A DNA stretch of 64,000 nt. It comes from 'Nostoc azollae' 0708. GTDB lineage: Bacteria; Cyanobacteriota; Cyanobacteriia; Cyanobacteriales; Nostocaceae. The DNA is taken from positions 4,592,001 to 4,656,000 of the forward strand of contig NC_014248.1 in the NCBI RefSeq assembly GCF_000196515.1, given 5' to 3'. The translations under genes and the position numbers were made by a program. The notes under the pieces are model-generated. The model ran no database searches, was not told the origin of the DNA, and saw only the letters and a program-made list of their open reading frames with translations. How positions within the stretch are numbered: position 1 is the stretch's first letter; each line of letters starts with the position of its first letter. Positions 40,035-50,148 of the stretch are shown one piece after another.

Positions 40035-40199
40035 CTACTCTAACTCCATTGATAGAATATATTCATCTTTTATCTCATGTTTAAATTTAGATATTGATAA
40101 TTCTTTTTCTAATTTATCAACAAACTTAAATAATATTTGACTAGCAATATTATTATTGCTATGTACTGTAAATAAAAAATCATTGATTAATTCAGTCAT
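40035..40199 (-). CDS. Possible small protein, 54 aa
   Basis: ATG at 40197-40199 (MTELINDFLFTVHSNNNIAS), with a helical, charged C-terminal half ending EYILSMELE. Composition is protein-like. The frame is open upstream without another ATG back to a stop near 40287, so it may also be the end of a decayed gene. The rest of 39392-40460 shows nothing else I can support. Confidence 0.3.
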   Translation of the reverse strand: MTELINDFLFTVHSNNNIASQILFKFVDKLEKELSISKFKHEIKDEYILSMELE

Positions 40200-40460
40200 T
40201 TTCTCGGTAAGAATAGGAGACTCCCTGATAGATAATAGCTTTTTTCTTTCTGTGTAATAATTCTCAGTTAGTATGAGAAGAAGTCGCTACATAGCTATGA
40301 TAGCGCCATATTTTTAAATCTGTAACAAATACGATAAGTAATTTGTTCAATTGAGTATTGCTGAGACAGAACAATTGTCCACTAGTACATCAAAAATACA
40401 AACAATCTCACGCAAAGACACTCAAATACTCTCTGCGTCTTTGCGTGAGATAATACTTAA

Positions 40461-41438
40461 TTACAACCACCTAGCCGCATCTTTAGCGTGGTAAGTCAAA
40501 ATCAAATCAGCACCAGCCCGTTTAAAGCCAGTCAAAGTTTCCATCACCACACGCTGCTCATCAATCCAACCATTTAAAGCCGCAGCTTTCACCATCGCAT
40601 ACTCACCAGAGACATTATATGCCGCCACAGGTAAATTACTAGCTTGCTTCACCTGCCAAATAATGTCCATATATGCCAAAGCTGGCTTCACCATTAGCAT
40701 ATCAGTGCCTTCAGAAATATCCAACTCAATTTCTTTGATAGCTTCACGGGAGTTACCGGGGTCCATTTGGTAAGTGCGTCTATCACCAAACTGCGGTGTG
40801 GAGTCTGCTGCATCCCGGAATGGACCATAATAAGCCGAAGCATATTTAGCAGCATAGGACATGATGGGTATATCTTGAAAACCCGCTTCATCCAAAGCTT
40901 CACGAATAGCCTGAACGAAACCATCCATCATTCCCGAAGGTGCAATAATATTCGCACCTGCTTTAGCTTGGGAAACTGCGGTTTTCTTTAATAATTCTAA
41001 AGTTGGGTCATTTAAAACTCTACCAGTTAAATCACCAGTTGTTAAATAACCACAATGTCCATGACTTGTATATTCACACAAACAAGTATCAGCCAGAATA
41101 ATTAAATCAGGAACAGCTTCTTTTACTGCGGTTGCTGCTTTTTGAACAATACCACAATCATGCCATGCACCTGTAGCATCTACATCCTTATCTTCAGGAA
41201 TTCCAAATAAAATAATTGCGGGAATACCTAAATCATAAACTTCCTTTGCTTCTTCAACAATCTTATCTACCGAAAGTTGGTAAACACCAGGCATAGATTT
41301 TACTTCATTAGCAATACCTTCACCTGGAACAGCAAATAAAGGATAAATCAAATCATTGGTTGTTAAAACGGTTTCACGTACCATGCGGCGTAGTTGGGGA
41401 TGGGTACGTAAGCGACGGGGGCGATGGGTAGGAAACAT
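40461..41438 (-). CDS. hemB: Delta-aminolevulinic acid dehydratase (porphobilinogen synthase)
   Basis: 325 aa from ATG 41438 ([20 protein letters not shown]). The open frame upstream (28 codons, cysteine- and phenylalanine-rich) is unlike HemB. The enzyme condenses two 5-aminolevulinates into porphobilinogen for heme, chlorophyll and phycobilin synthesis. The metal-binding region [16 protein letters not shown], the Schiff-base lysine segments [13 protein letters not shown] and [14 protein letters not shown], and the [16 protein letters not shown] end are all present. Intact and monocistronic. Confidence 0.96.
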   Translation of the reverse strand: MFPTHRPRRLRTHPQLRRMVRETVLTTNDLIYPLFAVPGEGIANEVKSMPGVYQLSVDKIVEEAKEVYDLGIPAIILFGIPEDKDVDATGAWHDCGIVQKAATAVKEAVPDLIILADTCLCEYTSHGHCGYLTTGDLTGRVLNDPTLELLKKTAVSQAKAGANIIAPSGMMDGFVQAIREALDEAGFQDIPIMSYAAKYASAYYGPFRDAADSTPQFGDRRTYQMDPGNSREAIKEIELDISEGTDMLMVKPALAYMDIIWQVKQASNLPVAAYNVSGEYAMVKAAALNGWIDEQRVVMETLTGFKRAGADLILTYHAKDAARWL

Positions 41439-41723
41439 AAATAAACTGTTATCAAGGAAAGAGGAATGGACACACAAGAAAGCGTCATAAAAGCAAGGTT
41501 TTGACTTGCTCCCGTCCGACAAACTACAAACAGTGCTTAACTGTCTTTTGCCCTACTGTTGATGAAGCTGTGGGGCAATTTTGTATTTTACAACTTGGTT
41601 GACATTATTCCTATAGGAAAGTCAAAAAAAATCTTAAATATTCCTGCTGACTCATCAGAAATGTATGCTGTAATCAGAGGTAGATTAGCCTCAATTATTG
41701 CCTCAATTATTACTCTCTTGGGA

Positions 41724-42095
41724 CTAAAAAATCCTGACGATAAAGGGATAACGAATAGGTGTATCAGGATTAGCAAAAACCTTAGTGATCGCCCAAATTG
41801 TTAGTCCCCAGTGTAGCAAATAACCTAGCCCTGCTAATGGTAATAATACCACCAATGGTAACACTAACCAACCAGTTAGAAAAAATAAACTCCCCAGAAT
41901 AGCACCATAAAACCAGACGTTCAAATGGAAATTGATGGATTCTTTGGCGTTGTCTTTAACGACTGGATCGTCAAAGACCAATAATAAAGCCATCGGTAAA
42001 CCAACGGAGACAACTGTGGTACTGAAAAAAATCGCTCCGTGAGATAAGGCTGATAACAGTTTACGTTTATCGCTGTCGTACATTCTATGCTCCAT
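41724..42095 (-). CDS. DUF4870 (Tic20-like) membrane protein
   Basis: 123 aa, ATG 42095, with a second candidate at 42083 (MYDSDKRKLLSALSHGAIFF). Three or four hydrophobic helices, the conserved VKDNAKESINFHLNVW between helices one and two, and a glycine-rich hairpin GLGYLLHWGL. DUF4870 proteins resemble Tic20; no established biochemical role in bacteria. Complete. Confidence 0.85.
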   Translation of the reverse strand: MEHRMYDSDKRKLLSALSHGAIFFSTTVVSVGLPMALLLVFDDPVVKDNAKESINFHLNVWFYGAILGSLFFLTGWLVLPLVVLLPLAGLGYLLHWGLTIWAITKVFANPDTPIRYPFIVRIF

Positions 42096-42330
42096 AAATC
42101 TCTTTCATACTTTAATTTTATAAGGGAAAAGGCTGAAAACCCCATAATAGATTATTCCTGAAATCTTTTTGGGATTTCATTCAGTAACTTTATCTTTTAA
42201 GCCGGGGATGAAAGCCAGGTCAGGGGTAAACGCCTCACCGATTTTGATGTAAAATTATGGTGTGAGTAAGAACAACCATCTACACGATTAACCTTTCTAG
42301 ACCAGTGAAATTCTGGCTACACTCAAAGGT

Positions 42331-42560
42331 ATGATTATTTGGCAACTAGGGCAACAAATCAACAATGGTAGATTTATTATTCAATTCAGAGTAAAGCCGT
42401 GGGTAGGGGTGGTTTTGGTATTAGTTACACAGTTTTAGAACCCCGCACGGCTAAATTATACGCCATCAAAACCCTGAACTCAACCATGCAAATGAGGTAA
42501 GACTTTGGAGAACAACAGGTTAAGTTTATTAACGAAGCCTTGACAATAATTATTAAGGAT
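42331..42560 (+). pseudogene. Ser/Thr protein kinase, N-terminal remnant
   Basis: ATG 42331 gives MIIWQLGQQINNGRFIIQ. After a shift comes GRGGFGISYTVLEPRTAKLY and AIKTLNSTMQM. That is the glycine-rich loop and the invariant lysine of a cyanobacterial Pkn2-type kinase. It breaks after about 70 codons with stops and no catalytic loop. The decayed FGE genes downstream are on the other strand. Confidence 0.6.
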
Positions 42561-43194
42561 TTACAAGATGATAGTGTTATACTAACATAACCTAACCTAG
42601 GTTGAAAAACAAAAGAAATCATGTCATTTTCGATAAAATTTTACAAAAAAAAAGGGAGAAAATTACACTTCAATTCAATCAATATCAATGATGTAATGAA
42701 ACCTCATAAAGACTGTAGGGTGCCTTAGGAGGGCGAAAAGATAGTAAAATATAGAGATAAATTAAATACGCAACGTAACGCACCATTGATATTGTCTGAA
42801 TTAGGATATCCAAGGATTTCAGGATTAATTGTCTTCAGTCACTTCCTTTTACCCTTTGTGCTGTCTTGATATACAACGACCTTAGACTATCACTTAGTTG
42901 GACTAATGATTATAGAGACATCAACCATACTGCACGCTAATTATTCTCTCAGTATCCCTGGTTTTGGATCATTTTTTCCTTGGATTACTCTTATCAAAAA
43001 AAGCCTAACTGCTCTCTAAATCATTCAATCTTAAGTAAATATATTAGTTATTTGTCACCTAGCAACTTATCTGTTGGTAGTTCTTCCAGACCCTGGTTAT
43101 TGATAGGAAACTCAAAATCTGGTTTTGGCATCAATTCACAAAAATACTCATTTATTGCCTTGAAAAAGCTACCCTCAACCCTAACATGCCCAAG
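42561..43194. other. Gap between kinase remnant and FGE genes
   Basis: No supportable gene. A minus-strand tail at about 43065-43194 (FFKAINEYFCELMPKPDFEF) is open but unplaced. The 32-bp segment at 42961-42992 (GTTTTGGATCATTTTTT...) recurs as a direct repeat at 44501-44532. Confidence 0.4.
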
Positions 43195-43936
43195 CCGTGT
43201 TCCATACCAGAATGTCTAGGGTTCGCTGAACGGCAACCGTGAGCAGAAGCCATCCAAGCACCACCACGCACTACGCGACAATTTTTACATTCCAAGCAAT
43301 AAACATCTCTATCACCAATTTCTTGCGGTCCTCCTTCAGATCATTCTGCAATATTCCCATGCATATCCTAGAGTCCGAAGGCATTAGCTACCTGAAAGTA
43401 ACCAACTTCTCTTGTTTCTTGACGAAACATATTTTTAGGTTCTTTATTATAGGTGAAATCACCATCATAGTTGGCAATATCTGTGGTGATATTTTCCCCA
43501 AAATTAAATGGTGTAGTAGTTCCAGCACGACAGGCATATTCCCATTCCTCTTCTGTCGGCAAGCGATATAGTTTCCCTGTCTTTTGGGATAACCGATAAA
43601 AAAACTCTACAGCATCAACATAAGATATTGAGTCTACGGGTTTAGTTGCCCGTTTGAATTCGGAGGGGTTAGGATTGATATAAAATGTGACTTTGGGTGA
43701 AGATGCTACTGCCCGCCATTGTGCTTGGGTGATAGGGTACTTGCACAAGTAAAAGGGAGCAATTTTCACTTCATTTTGTGGCTGCTCTGTGACTTTTGCC
43801 TCTTCATCATCCTGGGGCGAACCCATCCAAAATGTTTCCCCTGGAATAGAAACCATTTCCAGTTTCACTCCCAAGGATTTTTTCTCCTTGGGAGTGAACT
43901 TGAATAATATCAAATTCAAACGTTTTTTCAGTCATA
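43195..43936 (-). pseudogene. FGE/sulfatase-modifying-factor domain protein, copy 2 (broken)
   Basis: ATG 43936 (MTEKTFEFDIIQVHSQGEK), one frameshift, then a long clean frame: [49 protein letters not shown] and [10 protein letters not shown]. Then TAG at 43368-43370. The next in-frame codons (DMHGNIAE, TGA, EGGPQEIGD ... VVRGGAWMASAHGCRSAN) are the expected end of the FGE domain. Two stops and a frameshift disable it. In cyanobacteria such domains are often attached to signalling modules. Confidence 0.8.
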
Positions 43937-44372
43937 AGTTGAACAAGCAACCCTGATACCAAATAAGCTAGAACTATATTCCATATCACAACGACCACGG
44001 TTCACAGAGCGGCAACTGTCTGTAAAAGATGTCCAAGCACCACCACGCAGTATGCGATGATTTCTAAAATCCAACCAATAACTATCTCGTCGCCAATTTC
44101 TAGTGGACCTCCTTTATAGGGCAGATACTGACTATCACACCATTCCCCTTTCTGTGCATATCATACAGCCCAAAGGCATTGGCTACCTGAAAGTACCCGA
44201 TTTCTGTTATTTCTCCACGATTCACGCCCTTGGCTTCTCTAGCATATATTGGGAATCTGTCATGATAGTTAGCAATGTTTGTGGTGATATTTTCCCCAAA
44301 ATGAAACGGTGTAGTTGTGCCAGCACGACAGGCATATTCCCATTCCTCCTCTGTCGGCAAGCTCTTTAAAAT
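43937..44372 (-). pseudogene. FGE domain protein, copy 1 (truncated and frameshifted)
   Basis: The 5' half is missing. Similarity starts at [20 protein letters not shown] and continues [14 protein letters not shown]. Successive frames then give [20 protein letters not shown] and NHRILRGGAWTSFTDSCRS. It is a tandem paralogue of copy 2; their readable domains align throughout. Inactive. Confidence 0.75.
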
Positions 44373-44552
44373 CGGCAATTTTATTTAGTTCCCCATTGCG
44401 GGACAGGATAGCTAGCAGATGTATATCTGAGCCTACTACCATAACATTTTACCAACTTTTAAAAAATGGTTTTTTGAAATATTTTGTCGAAGCGACTGAC
44501 GTTTTGGATCATTTTTTAGTTGGAATACTCTTAGAGTAAGCCACAAAATAAA

Positions 44553-44720
44553 TAGACCTCTTGCAGAATTAACTTTATGTTATGGTCGGGGTTTTCTTTG
44601 TTTTAGCTAAAAGTTAGAGTTACAGGCTTATGTTTGAATTAGGGAGCCCAAAGAACACCAAAAATACATAAAATATAAATCTATCTATCATACCACATAA
44701 ACAATTTTGCAATAGGTCTA
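44553..44720. repeat. 168-bp MITE, copy 2
   Basis: Inverse orientation to 34984-35151 and the same length. The ends read TAGACCTCTTGCAGAATT and ...AATTTTGCAATAGGTCTA. Further repeat-like, palindrome-rich sequence follows to about 44900, with a GCGATCGC-containing block typical of cyanobacterial intergenic repeats. Confidence 0.8.
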
Positions 44721-44956
44721 ATGATCCTGTCTTGTCATGCTGAGTGTAGCGATCGCGAAGCGTGGCGTAAGCCATAGCAAGAATAAGCATATCCGAGATT
44801 CTTCACTATCTCTTTCAGAGACGCTCCGCGAACGTTCAGACTGACATTGCGCATTTCTTTTTGTGGAGTTCTCTTATTGAATTTTCCAGAGTTTCGCGAC
44901 TGACAATTTTAGACTGGTATTAACTATACTCAACTTGAAAATCAGGTAACAGAAAT

Positions 44957-45211
44957 ATGAAATGCAATATTTGTAGTAATAGTGAAGGTGTACATATCTG
45001 CAACGTTAACAGAACCTATGGAAAAGGGGAAGAACTGCTGGTAATTGAAAATGTACCTATTATTAGCTGTCCTCATAGCGGTGAAAGTTACATGACAGCA
45101 GAAACACTGCAGAAAATTGAACAAGTTAAGCTCAACTGCAAGATTTTTGCAGTTGCACGTTTTGTAGATGTTGTTAGTTTAAATGAGGATAATGCAGCTA
45201 TTTCTCTATAA
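44957..45211 (+). CDS. MqsA-family (YgiT-type zinc finger) antitoxin, orphan
   Basis: 84 aa, ATG 44957. One zinc-ligand pair is CNIC at residues 3-6. In the second (CPHSGESYMTAETLQKIEQV) the usual CxxC is CPHS, so the fourth cysteine is replaced by serine. MqsA-type antitoxins normally follow a small RNase (MqsR) or DUF4258 toxin gene; upstream here is only MITE and repeat sequence, so the toxin appears lost. No separate HTH domain follows. Confidence 0.7.
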   Translation: MKCNICSNSEGVHICNVNRTYGKGEELLVIENVPIISCPHSGESYMTAETLQKIEQVKLNCKIFAVARFVDVVSLNEDNAAISL

Positions 45212-45547
45212 ATTATCAAAATTGAGGCAAGTTTTTTGTCTGCAAAATTTAAAGAAGCGTTAGTTAATATTTAGTTCTTAAATCCTGTAAATCCTTAAAT
45301 CTTGATTCAGGCGATCTGGGAAATCAAAAACAAGATACTATACTATAGTATGCGCGCAAATAAAAATTACCACTACCACTATATTAGACATAATGTAAGC
45401 TCTGCTATTTGTCAACTACCTCAGTCATAAATTTCTGAATTAAGATTGAGGAATCCGACGTAAGAATGAATATAATTAACAAATGTGTTTCCTAGTCCTG
45501 AAAAAGATTACATTCAATTAAATAAGGTTAAGAACAAATTACTGATT
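45212..45547. other. Leader region of prfC, no gene seen
   Basis: AT-rich with no supportable frame. The open frame of prfC begins at 45485, but the family start is 45548. Promoter elements are not distinct enough to call. Confidence 0.4.
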
Positions 45548-47176
45548 ATGACTACTGAACTTGTGGAAGAACTGGGTAAAGCGGTGGAAATGCGGCGCAA
45601 TTTTGCGATTATTTCTCATCCTGATGCTGGTAAAACTACGTTAACGGAAAAATTATTATTATACGGAGGTGCTATCCACGAAGCAGGGGCAGTCAAAGCC
45701 CGAAGAGACCAGCGCAAGGTAACTTCTGACTGGATGGCAATGGAACAACAACGGGGTATTTCTATTACTTCTACAGTGTTGCAATTTGTCTATCGTAATT
45801 GTCAAATTAATTTACTGGATACCCCTGGACACCAAGATTTTAGTGAAGATACCTATCGCACTTTAGCAGCTGCCGATAACGCGGTGATGTTAATTGATGC
45901 GGCTAAGGGGTTGGAACCCCAAACCCGGAAACTGTTTGAAGTGTGTAAGCTGAGGGGTATTCCTATTTTCACATTTGTGAATAAACTGGACCGTCCGGGG
46001 AGAGAACCTCTGGATCTGTTGGATGAAATTGAGCAAGAATTGGGGTTACAAACTTACGCAGTGAATTGGCCTATAGGGATGGGCGATCGCTTTAAAGGTG
46101 TATTTGATCGCCACCAGCGGCAAATTCATTTATTTGAACGCAGCGCCCACGGTAGCCGAGAAGCCCGCGATACCATCATCAATTTAGGTGAAAGCAGAAT
46201 TGAAGAACTACTAGAAGAAGACCTTTATCACCAACTCAAAGATGAGTTAGAGCTATTAGAAGGAGCAGGAGGGGAACTGGATTTAGAATTAGTGCATGAA
46301 GGAACAATGACACCTGTGTTTTTTGGTAGTGCCATGACTAACTTTGGGGTGGAATTATTCCTCAAATATTTCCTTGACTATGCCCTCAAACCAGGTACAC
46401 ATAGGAGTAGCGTCGGCGAAATTCCTCCTACCTACCCGGAATTTTCAGGATTTGTCTTCAAACTCCAAGCCAACATGGACCCGAAACATAGAGATAGAGT
46501 AGCTTTTGTCCGGGTCTGTACAGGTAAGTTTGAAAAGGATATGACAGTTAATCATGCCCGCACAGGCAAGGTTGTCCGTCTGTCTCGACCACAAAAGCTC
46601 TTTGCCCAAGAGAGAGAATCAATTGATGTGGCTTATCCTGGTGACGTGATCGGTTTGAATAATCCCGGCGTTTTTGCGATTGGGGACACAATTTATACAG
46701 GTCAAAAACTGGAATATGAGGGAATTCCTTACTTCTCACCAGAGCTTTTTGCCACTCTCAGAAATCCCAACCCCTCGAAATTCAAGCGATTTCAAAAAGG
46801 TGTTTCTGAATTACGGGAAGAGGGTGCTGTACAAATTATGTACTCAAATGATGAAGCCAAGCGCGATCCAATTTTAGCAGCGGTTGGTCAGTTGCAATTT
46901 GAGGTGGTGCAGTTCCGTCTACAAAATGAGTATGGTGTGGAAACCATATTAGATTTATTGCCCTACAGTGTTGCTAGATGGGTTGAAGGCGGTTGGGAAG
47001 CTTTGAATCAGGTGGGACGTTTATTTAACACGACTACTGTTAAAGACAGTATGGGAAGACCTGTATTGCTATTCCGTAATGAATGGAATTGTCAACAGTT
47101 GGAGGGAGACCATCCAGAGTTGAAATTAACTGCGATCGCCCCTGTATTTTCCAGTCAAAAACAGGATACAGAATAA
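45548..47176 (+). CDS. prfC: Peptide chain release factor 3
   Basis: 542 aa from ATG 45548 ([20 protein letters not shown]). RF3 is the translational GTPase that removes RF1/RF2 from the ribosome after termination. The G1 motif SHPDAGKTT is at residues 23-31, the switch-I region [12 protein letters not shown] follows, then G3 [16 protein letters not shown] and G4 NKLD in [11 protein letters not shown]. Domain II and the RF3 C-terminal domain are complete ([20 protein letters not shown]). The upstream in-frame extension lacks similarity. Monocistronic. Confidence 0.96.
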   Translation: MTTELVEELGKAVEMRRNFAIISHPDAGKTTLTEKLLLYGGAIHEAGAVKARRDQRKVTSDWMAMEQQRGISITSTVLQFVYRNCQINLLDTPGHQDFSEDTYRTLAAADNAVMLIDAAKGLEPQTRKLFEVCKLRGIPIFTFVNKLDRPGREPLDLLDEIEQELGLQTYAVNWPIGMGDRFKGVFDRHQRQIHLFERSAHGSREARDTIINLGESRIEELLEEDLYHQLKDELELLEGAGGELDLELVHEGTMTPVFFGSAMTNFGVELFLKYFLDYALKPGTHRSSVGEIPPTYPEFSGFVFKLQANMDPKHRDRVAFVRVCTGKFEKDMTVNHARTGKVVRLSRPQKLFAQERESIDVAYPGDVIGLNNPGVFAIGDTIYTGQKLEYEGIPYFSPELFATLRNPNPSKFKRFQKGVSELREEGAVQIMYSNDEAKRDPILAAVGQLQFEVVQFRLQNEYGVETILDLLPYSVARWVEGGWEALNQVGRLFNTTTVKDSMGRPVLLFRNEWNCQQLEGDHPELKLTAIAPVFSSQKQDTE

Positions 47177-47348
47177 TTCGTTGTAATTAATTACTGCTTC
47201 CTTCTGCCTCCTCCTCCTGACTCCTGCCCCCTCCTCCTAAATAAATTCAGGGACTCGCATCATAATTGTTGAATTTTGAGTTTTCAATTTTCAGTTTTGA
47301 ATTAGATCGCGTGTATTACCTAGCAGAAATTGGAGTACCACAAGTTCT

Positions 47349-49535
47349 ATGCCTTCATATCAACAGCCGTCTTTGGAGGCTGGTTTAGCTGCCCTCAAGC
47401 AGGGAAATTACTACGCCGCAATTACTCAACTTGTACCTATTGCCAACAGCAAAAATCAGAGCAATACTTGTTTGCAAGCTCAAGTTGGGCTAGTTATGGC
47501 TTATGCGCGTACAGGCGAAATTACTAAGGCGATTACCCTTTGTGATTATTTGATTAGAAGCACTAATCCGCAAGTTCAAGAATGGGCACAACGCGCTCTT
47601 GAACACTTGAATAAAGTGCAAAAACGCCACAAAAAAACTAGGACACTTGAAAATGGATTTGTGGCTTTTGATAATTCCTTAGCTACTCCTTTAGTTTCTA
47701 CCACAACGCGACAACAAAAAGAAGGTATCCCAGAAAAAAATACTCCTAATCCTGATATAGATATCCCAAATACTACAGCCACTGAACCAGTTAGTATTTA
47801 TTGGCGACACGCTAGACGTGCTAAGGTATGGCAACCTCTCCGTAAATATAACTCCATCCTATCCCGGCTGCTGGCGCTGGGAACATTCATAGCCATTTTT
47901 TGGGTATTGTGGGGATTAATCAGTTTGCTAATGGCTTTGATCACCCAAATTTTAGAAAAACTGCCTTATGTAAATCCATTGCCACTTTTATATACCAATC
48001 CTGCTTCATTAATATTATTCCTATTATTGGTTTTACTCGGATTGTCTCCTTGGTTGCTAGATTGGCTATTGGCAAAATTTTATGGACAACAACCGCTATC
48101 TAAAGAAATCTTGTACAGCCACAGCCGTGAAGTACTCCGGGTGACACAACGTGCTTGTCAATTAAGACATTGGCCTGTTCCCAGACTCCAGATTTTACCA
48201 ATGGCAGCACCAATTATGTTGACCTATGGTAATTTACCCTGCACAGCCCGGATTGTCGTTAGTCAAGGATTGTTAGAAAAACTAAGTGATGATGAAATAG
48301 CCACTATCTACGCCTTGGCTTTAGGGCAAATTGGCCGCTTGGATTTTCTGGTCATGTCTTTGGCTTTGCTGGTGACCTTGCCAGTTTATCAGCTATATCA
48401 GCAAGCATCGACTTGGGGAAATAAGAGTGACAAGGAAATTTGGCGCTGGACTGCTACAGCTTTGAGTAGTCTGAGTTATGGAATTTGGTGTTTGCTGGCT
48501 GGTACGACTTTGCTTAATTCCCGGTTTCGGCTTGACTCTAGCGATCGCTACGCAGCTGAAATTACAGGAAATCCCAATGGGTTAATTCGTGCCTTACTCA
48601 AAATTGCCATTGGTATTGCTGATGATATCAAAAAACAAGAACACACGAGTTGGCAATTGGAAAGTTTAAATATTGTCGCCCCAGTTAGCCACCAACAAAG
48701 TCTGTGTTTGGGAAGCATTGCAGGATATCTGCCCTGGGAATCATTCTTAATGTGGGAAAACTCCAATCCTTATCGGCAATGGTTTACTGTTAATAATAGC
48801 CATCCATTAATGGGCGATCGCATCCAACGCATAAGTCAAATAGCCCATCATTGGCATCTAGAAACTGAACTACATCTAACCATTCCAGAATCCTTCCCCG
48901 TTAAACCTCAATCCTTCCTATTACAAATCGCCCCTTGGTTGGGAATACCCCTGGGGTTTGTATTAGCAGGTATGTTTTGGCTAATATGGCAAACATCATA
49001 CACATTTCATTTAGTCAACCTGCAATGGATCTATGATGATTGGTCTTTCATGACAGGGTTTATGATGATCGGCTTTAGTATAGGTACAGTGATGCGGATT
49101 AATGCCTTCTTTCCCGAAATCAAACCTCTCGCCTTACAAGCTGATGACCAACTGCCTCAGCTATTAACCAACCCCTTTGTTTTACCAGTAGATAGCATCA
49201 GTGTCCGGTTTGTTGGTAAACTATTAGGCCGTCGTGGAATTAGCAACTGTCTATCCCAAGACCTGATTCTACAGTCCAGCACAGGTTTAGTGAAACTACA
49301 CCATGTTCCATTGTGGGGACTCTCAGTTACTCCCCAAGAATTAATTGGTCGGCAAATTATCGTCACAGGTTGGTTACGACGAGGAGCAACACCTTGGATA
49401 GATATCCAAACCCTAGAAACTCAAAATGGCAAAACCATTAACAGCCCTCATCCTATTTGGTCTACTGTTTTAGCAGTCATCGCCCAAGCATGGGGAGCAT
49501 ATATTATGCTCACCGCCCAATCTGTTGGGGGTTAA
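47349..49535 (+). CDS. Large membrane protein with M48 peptidase-like domain lacking HExxH
   Basis: 728 aa. The N-terminal ~100 residues are TPR-like (GLAALKQGNYYAAITQLVPI), then a linker and a four-to-six-helix membrane region. At about 255-450 is an M48-type domain: RACQLRHWPVPRLQILP and RIVVSQGLLEKLSDDEIATI align with the segment ahead of the zinc motif. Where HELGH is expected the sequence reads LALGQ (YALALGQIGRL), and the third-ligand region reads LDSSDRYAAEITG. Both histidines and the glutamate are therefore absent. A pseudo-protease or scaffold role is likely. The C-terminus has two more helices and a beta-rich soluble region (LLQSSTGLVKLHHVPLW). A terminator follows. Confidence 0.85.
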   Translation: MPSYQQPSLEAGLAALKQGNYYAAITQLVPIANSKNQSNTCLQAQVGLVMAYARTGEITKAITLCDYLIRSTNPQVQEWAQRALEHLNKVQKRHKKTRTLENGFVAFDNSLATPLVSTTTRQQKEGIPEKNTPNPDIDIPNTTATEPVSIYWRHARRAKVWQPLRKYNSILSRLLALGTFIAIFWVLWGLISLLMALITQILEKLPYVNPLPLLYTNPASLILFLLLVLLGLSPWLLDWLLAKFYGQQPLSKEILYSHSREVLRVTQRACQLRHWPVPRLQILPMAAPIMLTYGNLPCTARIVVSQGLLEKLSDDEIATIYALALGQIGRLDFLVMSLALLVTLPVYQLYQQASTWGNKSDKEIWRWTATALSSLSYGIWCLLAGTTLLNSRFRLDSSDRYAAEITGNPNGLIRALLKIAIGIADDIKKQEHTSWQLESLNIVAPVSHQQSLCLGSIAGYLPWESFLMWENSNPYRQWFTVNNSHPLMGDRIQRISQIAHHWHLETELHLTIPESFPVKPQSFLLQIAPWLGIPLGFVLAGMFWLIWQTSYTFHLVNLQWIYDDWSFMTGFMMIGFSIGTVMRINAFFPEIKPLALQADDQLPQLLTNPFVLPVDSISVRFVGKLLGRRGISNCLSQDLILQSSTGLVKLHHVPLWGLSVTPQELIGRQIIVTGWLRRGATPWIDIQTLETQNGKTINSPHPIWSTVLAVIAQAWGAYIMLTAQSVGG

Positions 49536-49716
49536 TACTAAAATTCTCGGCTGACTAGATGAAATGTAAACAGAAGTTGTAGATTTCTTTTCCAAATGTT
49601 ACATTTATTCATGAAATCCATAGAACCCAAAGTAAATCAGCCCTCCAACCTGGTGATTAGTCTGGCTGCTAATACTAACCTATCCCCATTAGCTCCTCCC
49701 AACAGAGCAGCAAATC

Positions 49717-49738
49717 AACCAGCCAGTGGCTGGTTTTT
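49717..49738 (+). terminator. Intrinsic terminator after the M48-like gene
   Basis: Stem AACCAGCC/GGCTGGTT with loop AGT, followed directly by TTT. It is 180 bp after the stop codon. Confidence 0.7.
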
Positions 49739-50148
49739 ATTTCAAATTTTTAACCTTTTGCAAAAATTGTATTTTATGCTACGATGCATTAATACTATAC
49801 TATGGGCAAAAATGTAGGTGCTGAACTAGTTACGTAGAAAATACCGTGATAATGTTAAGAGATGGTATTTGACTCTGCGAATAAAAGCTAGGAAAAAATC
49901 ATTTACTGTGGCGGACGGTGGGCTATTAAATTTACAATTCTTAGAATTAAGGTGGTATTAGCCGGGCGTATTAGTGCTTTTGTCCTAAATAAGCTTGATC
50001 CCAACAAAAAACTGTATTGTATAGGTTGATAGTTTGGATTAAAAAAATTGGTTTACGGCGATTTTAATTAATAGCATCTATTGAAAAGCCAAAGCCAAGT
50101 GATTGTTTTTGTCTTGTCATATTCATTTCAACTCTGGAGGTATAGTTC
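49739..50148. other. Leader region of the RRM gene
   Basis: No gene seen. It ends with a strong ribosome site (GGAGG) 8 nt before the ATG. The long leader would fit the cold-regulated expression known for cyanobacterial RRM proteins, but no specific element is identified. Confidence 0.4.

Noticed and set aside
40461-41522. Longer start for HemB at 41522
   Set aside because: The extra 28 codons are cysteine/phenylalanine-rich and unlike HemB; the family start is ATG 41438.
49596-49817. 73-codon plus-strand frame after the M48-like gene
   Set aside because: It runs straight through an intrinsic terminator and has no conserved features.
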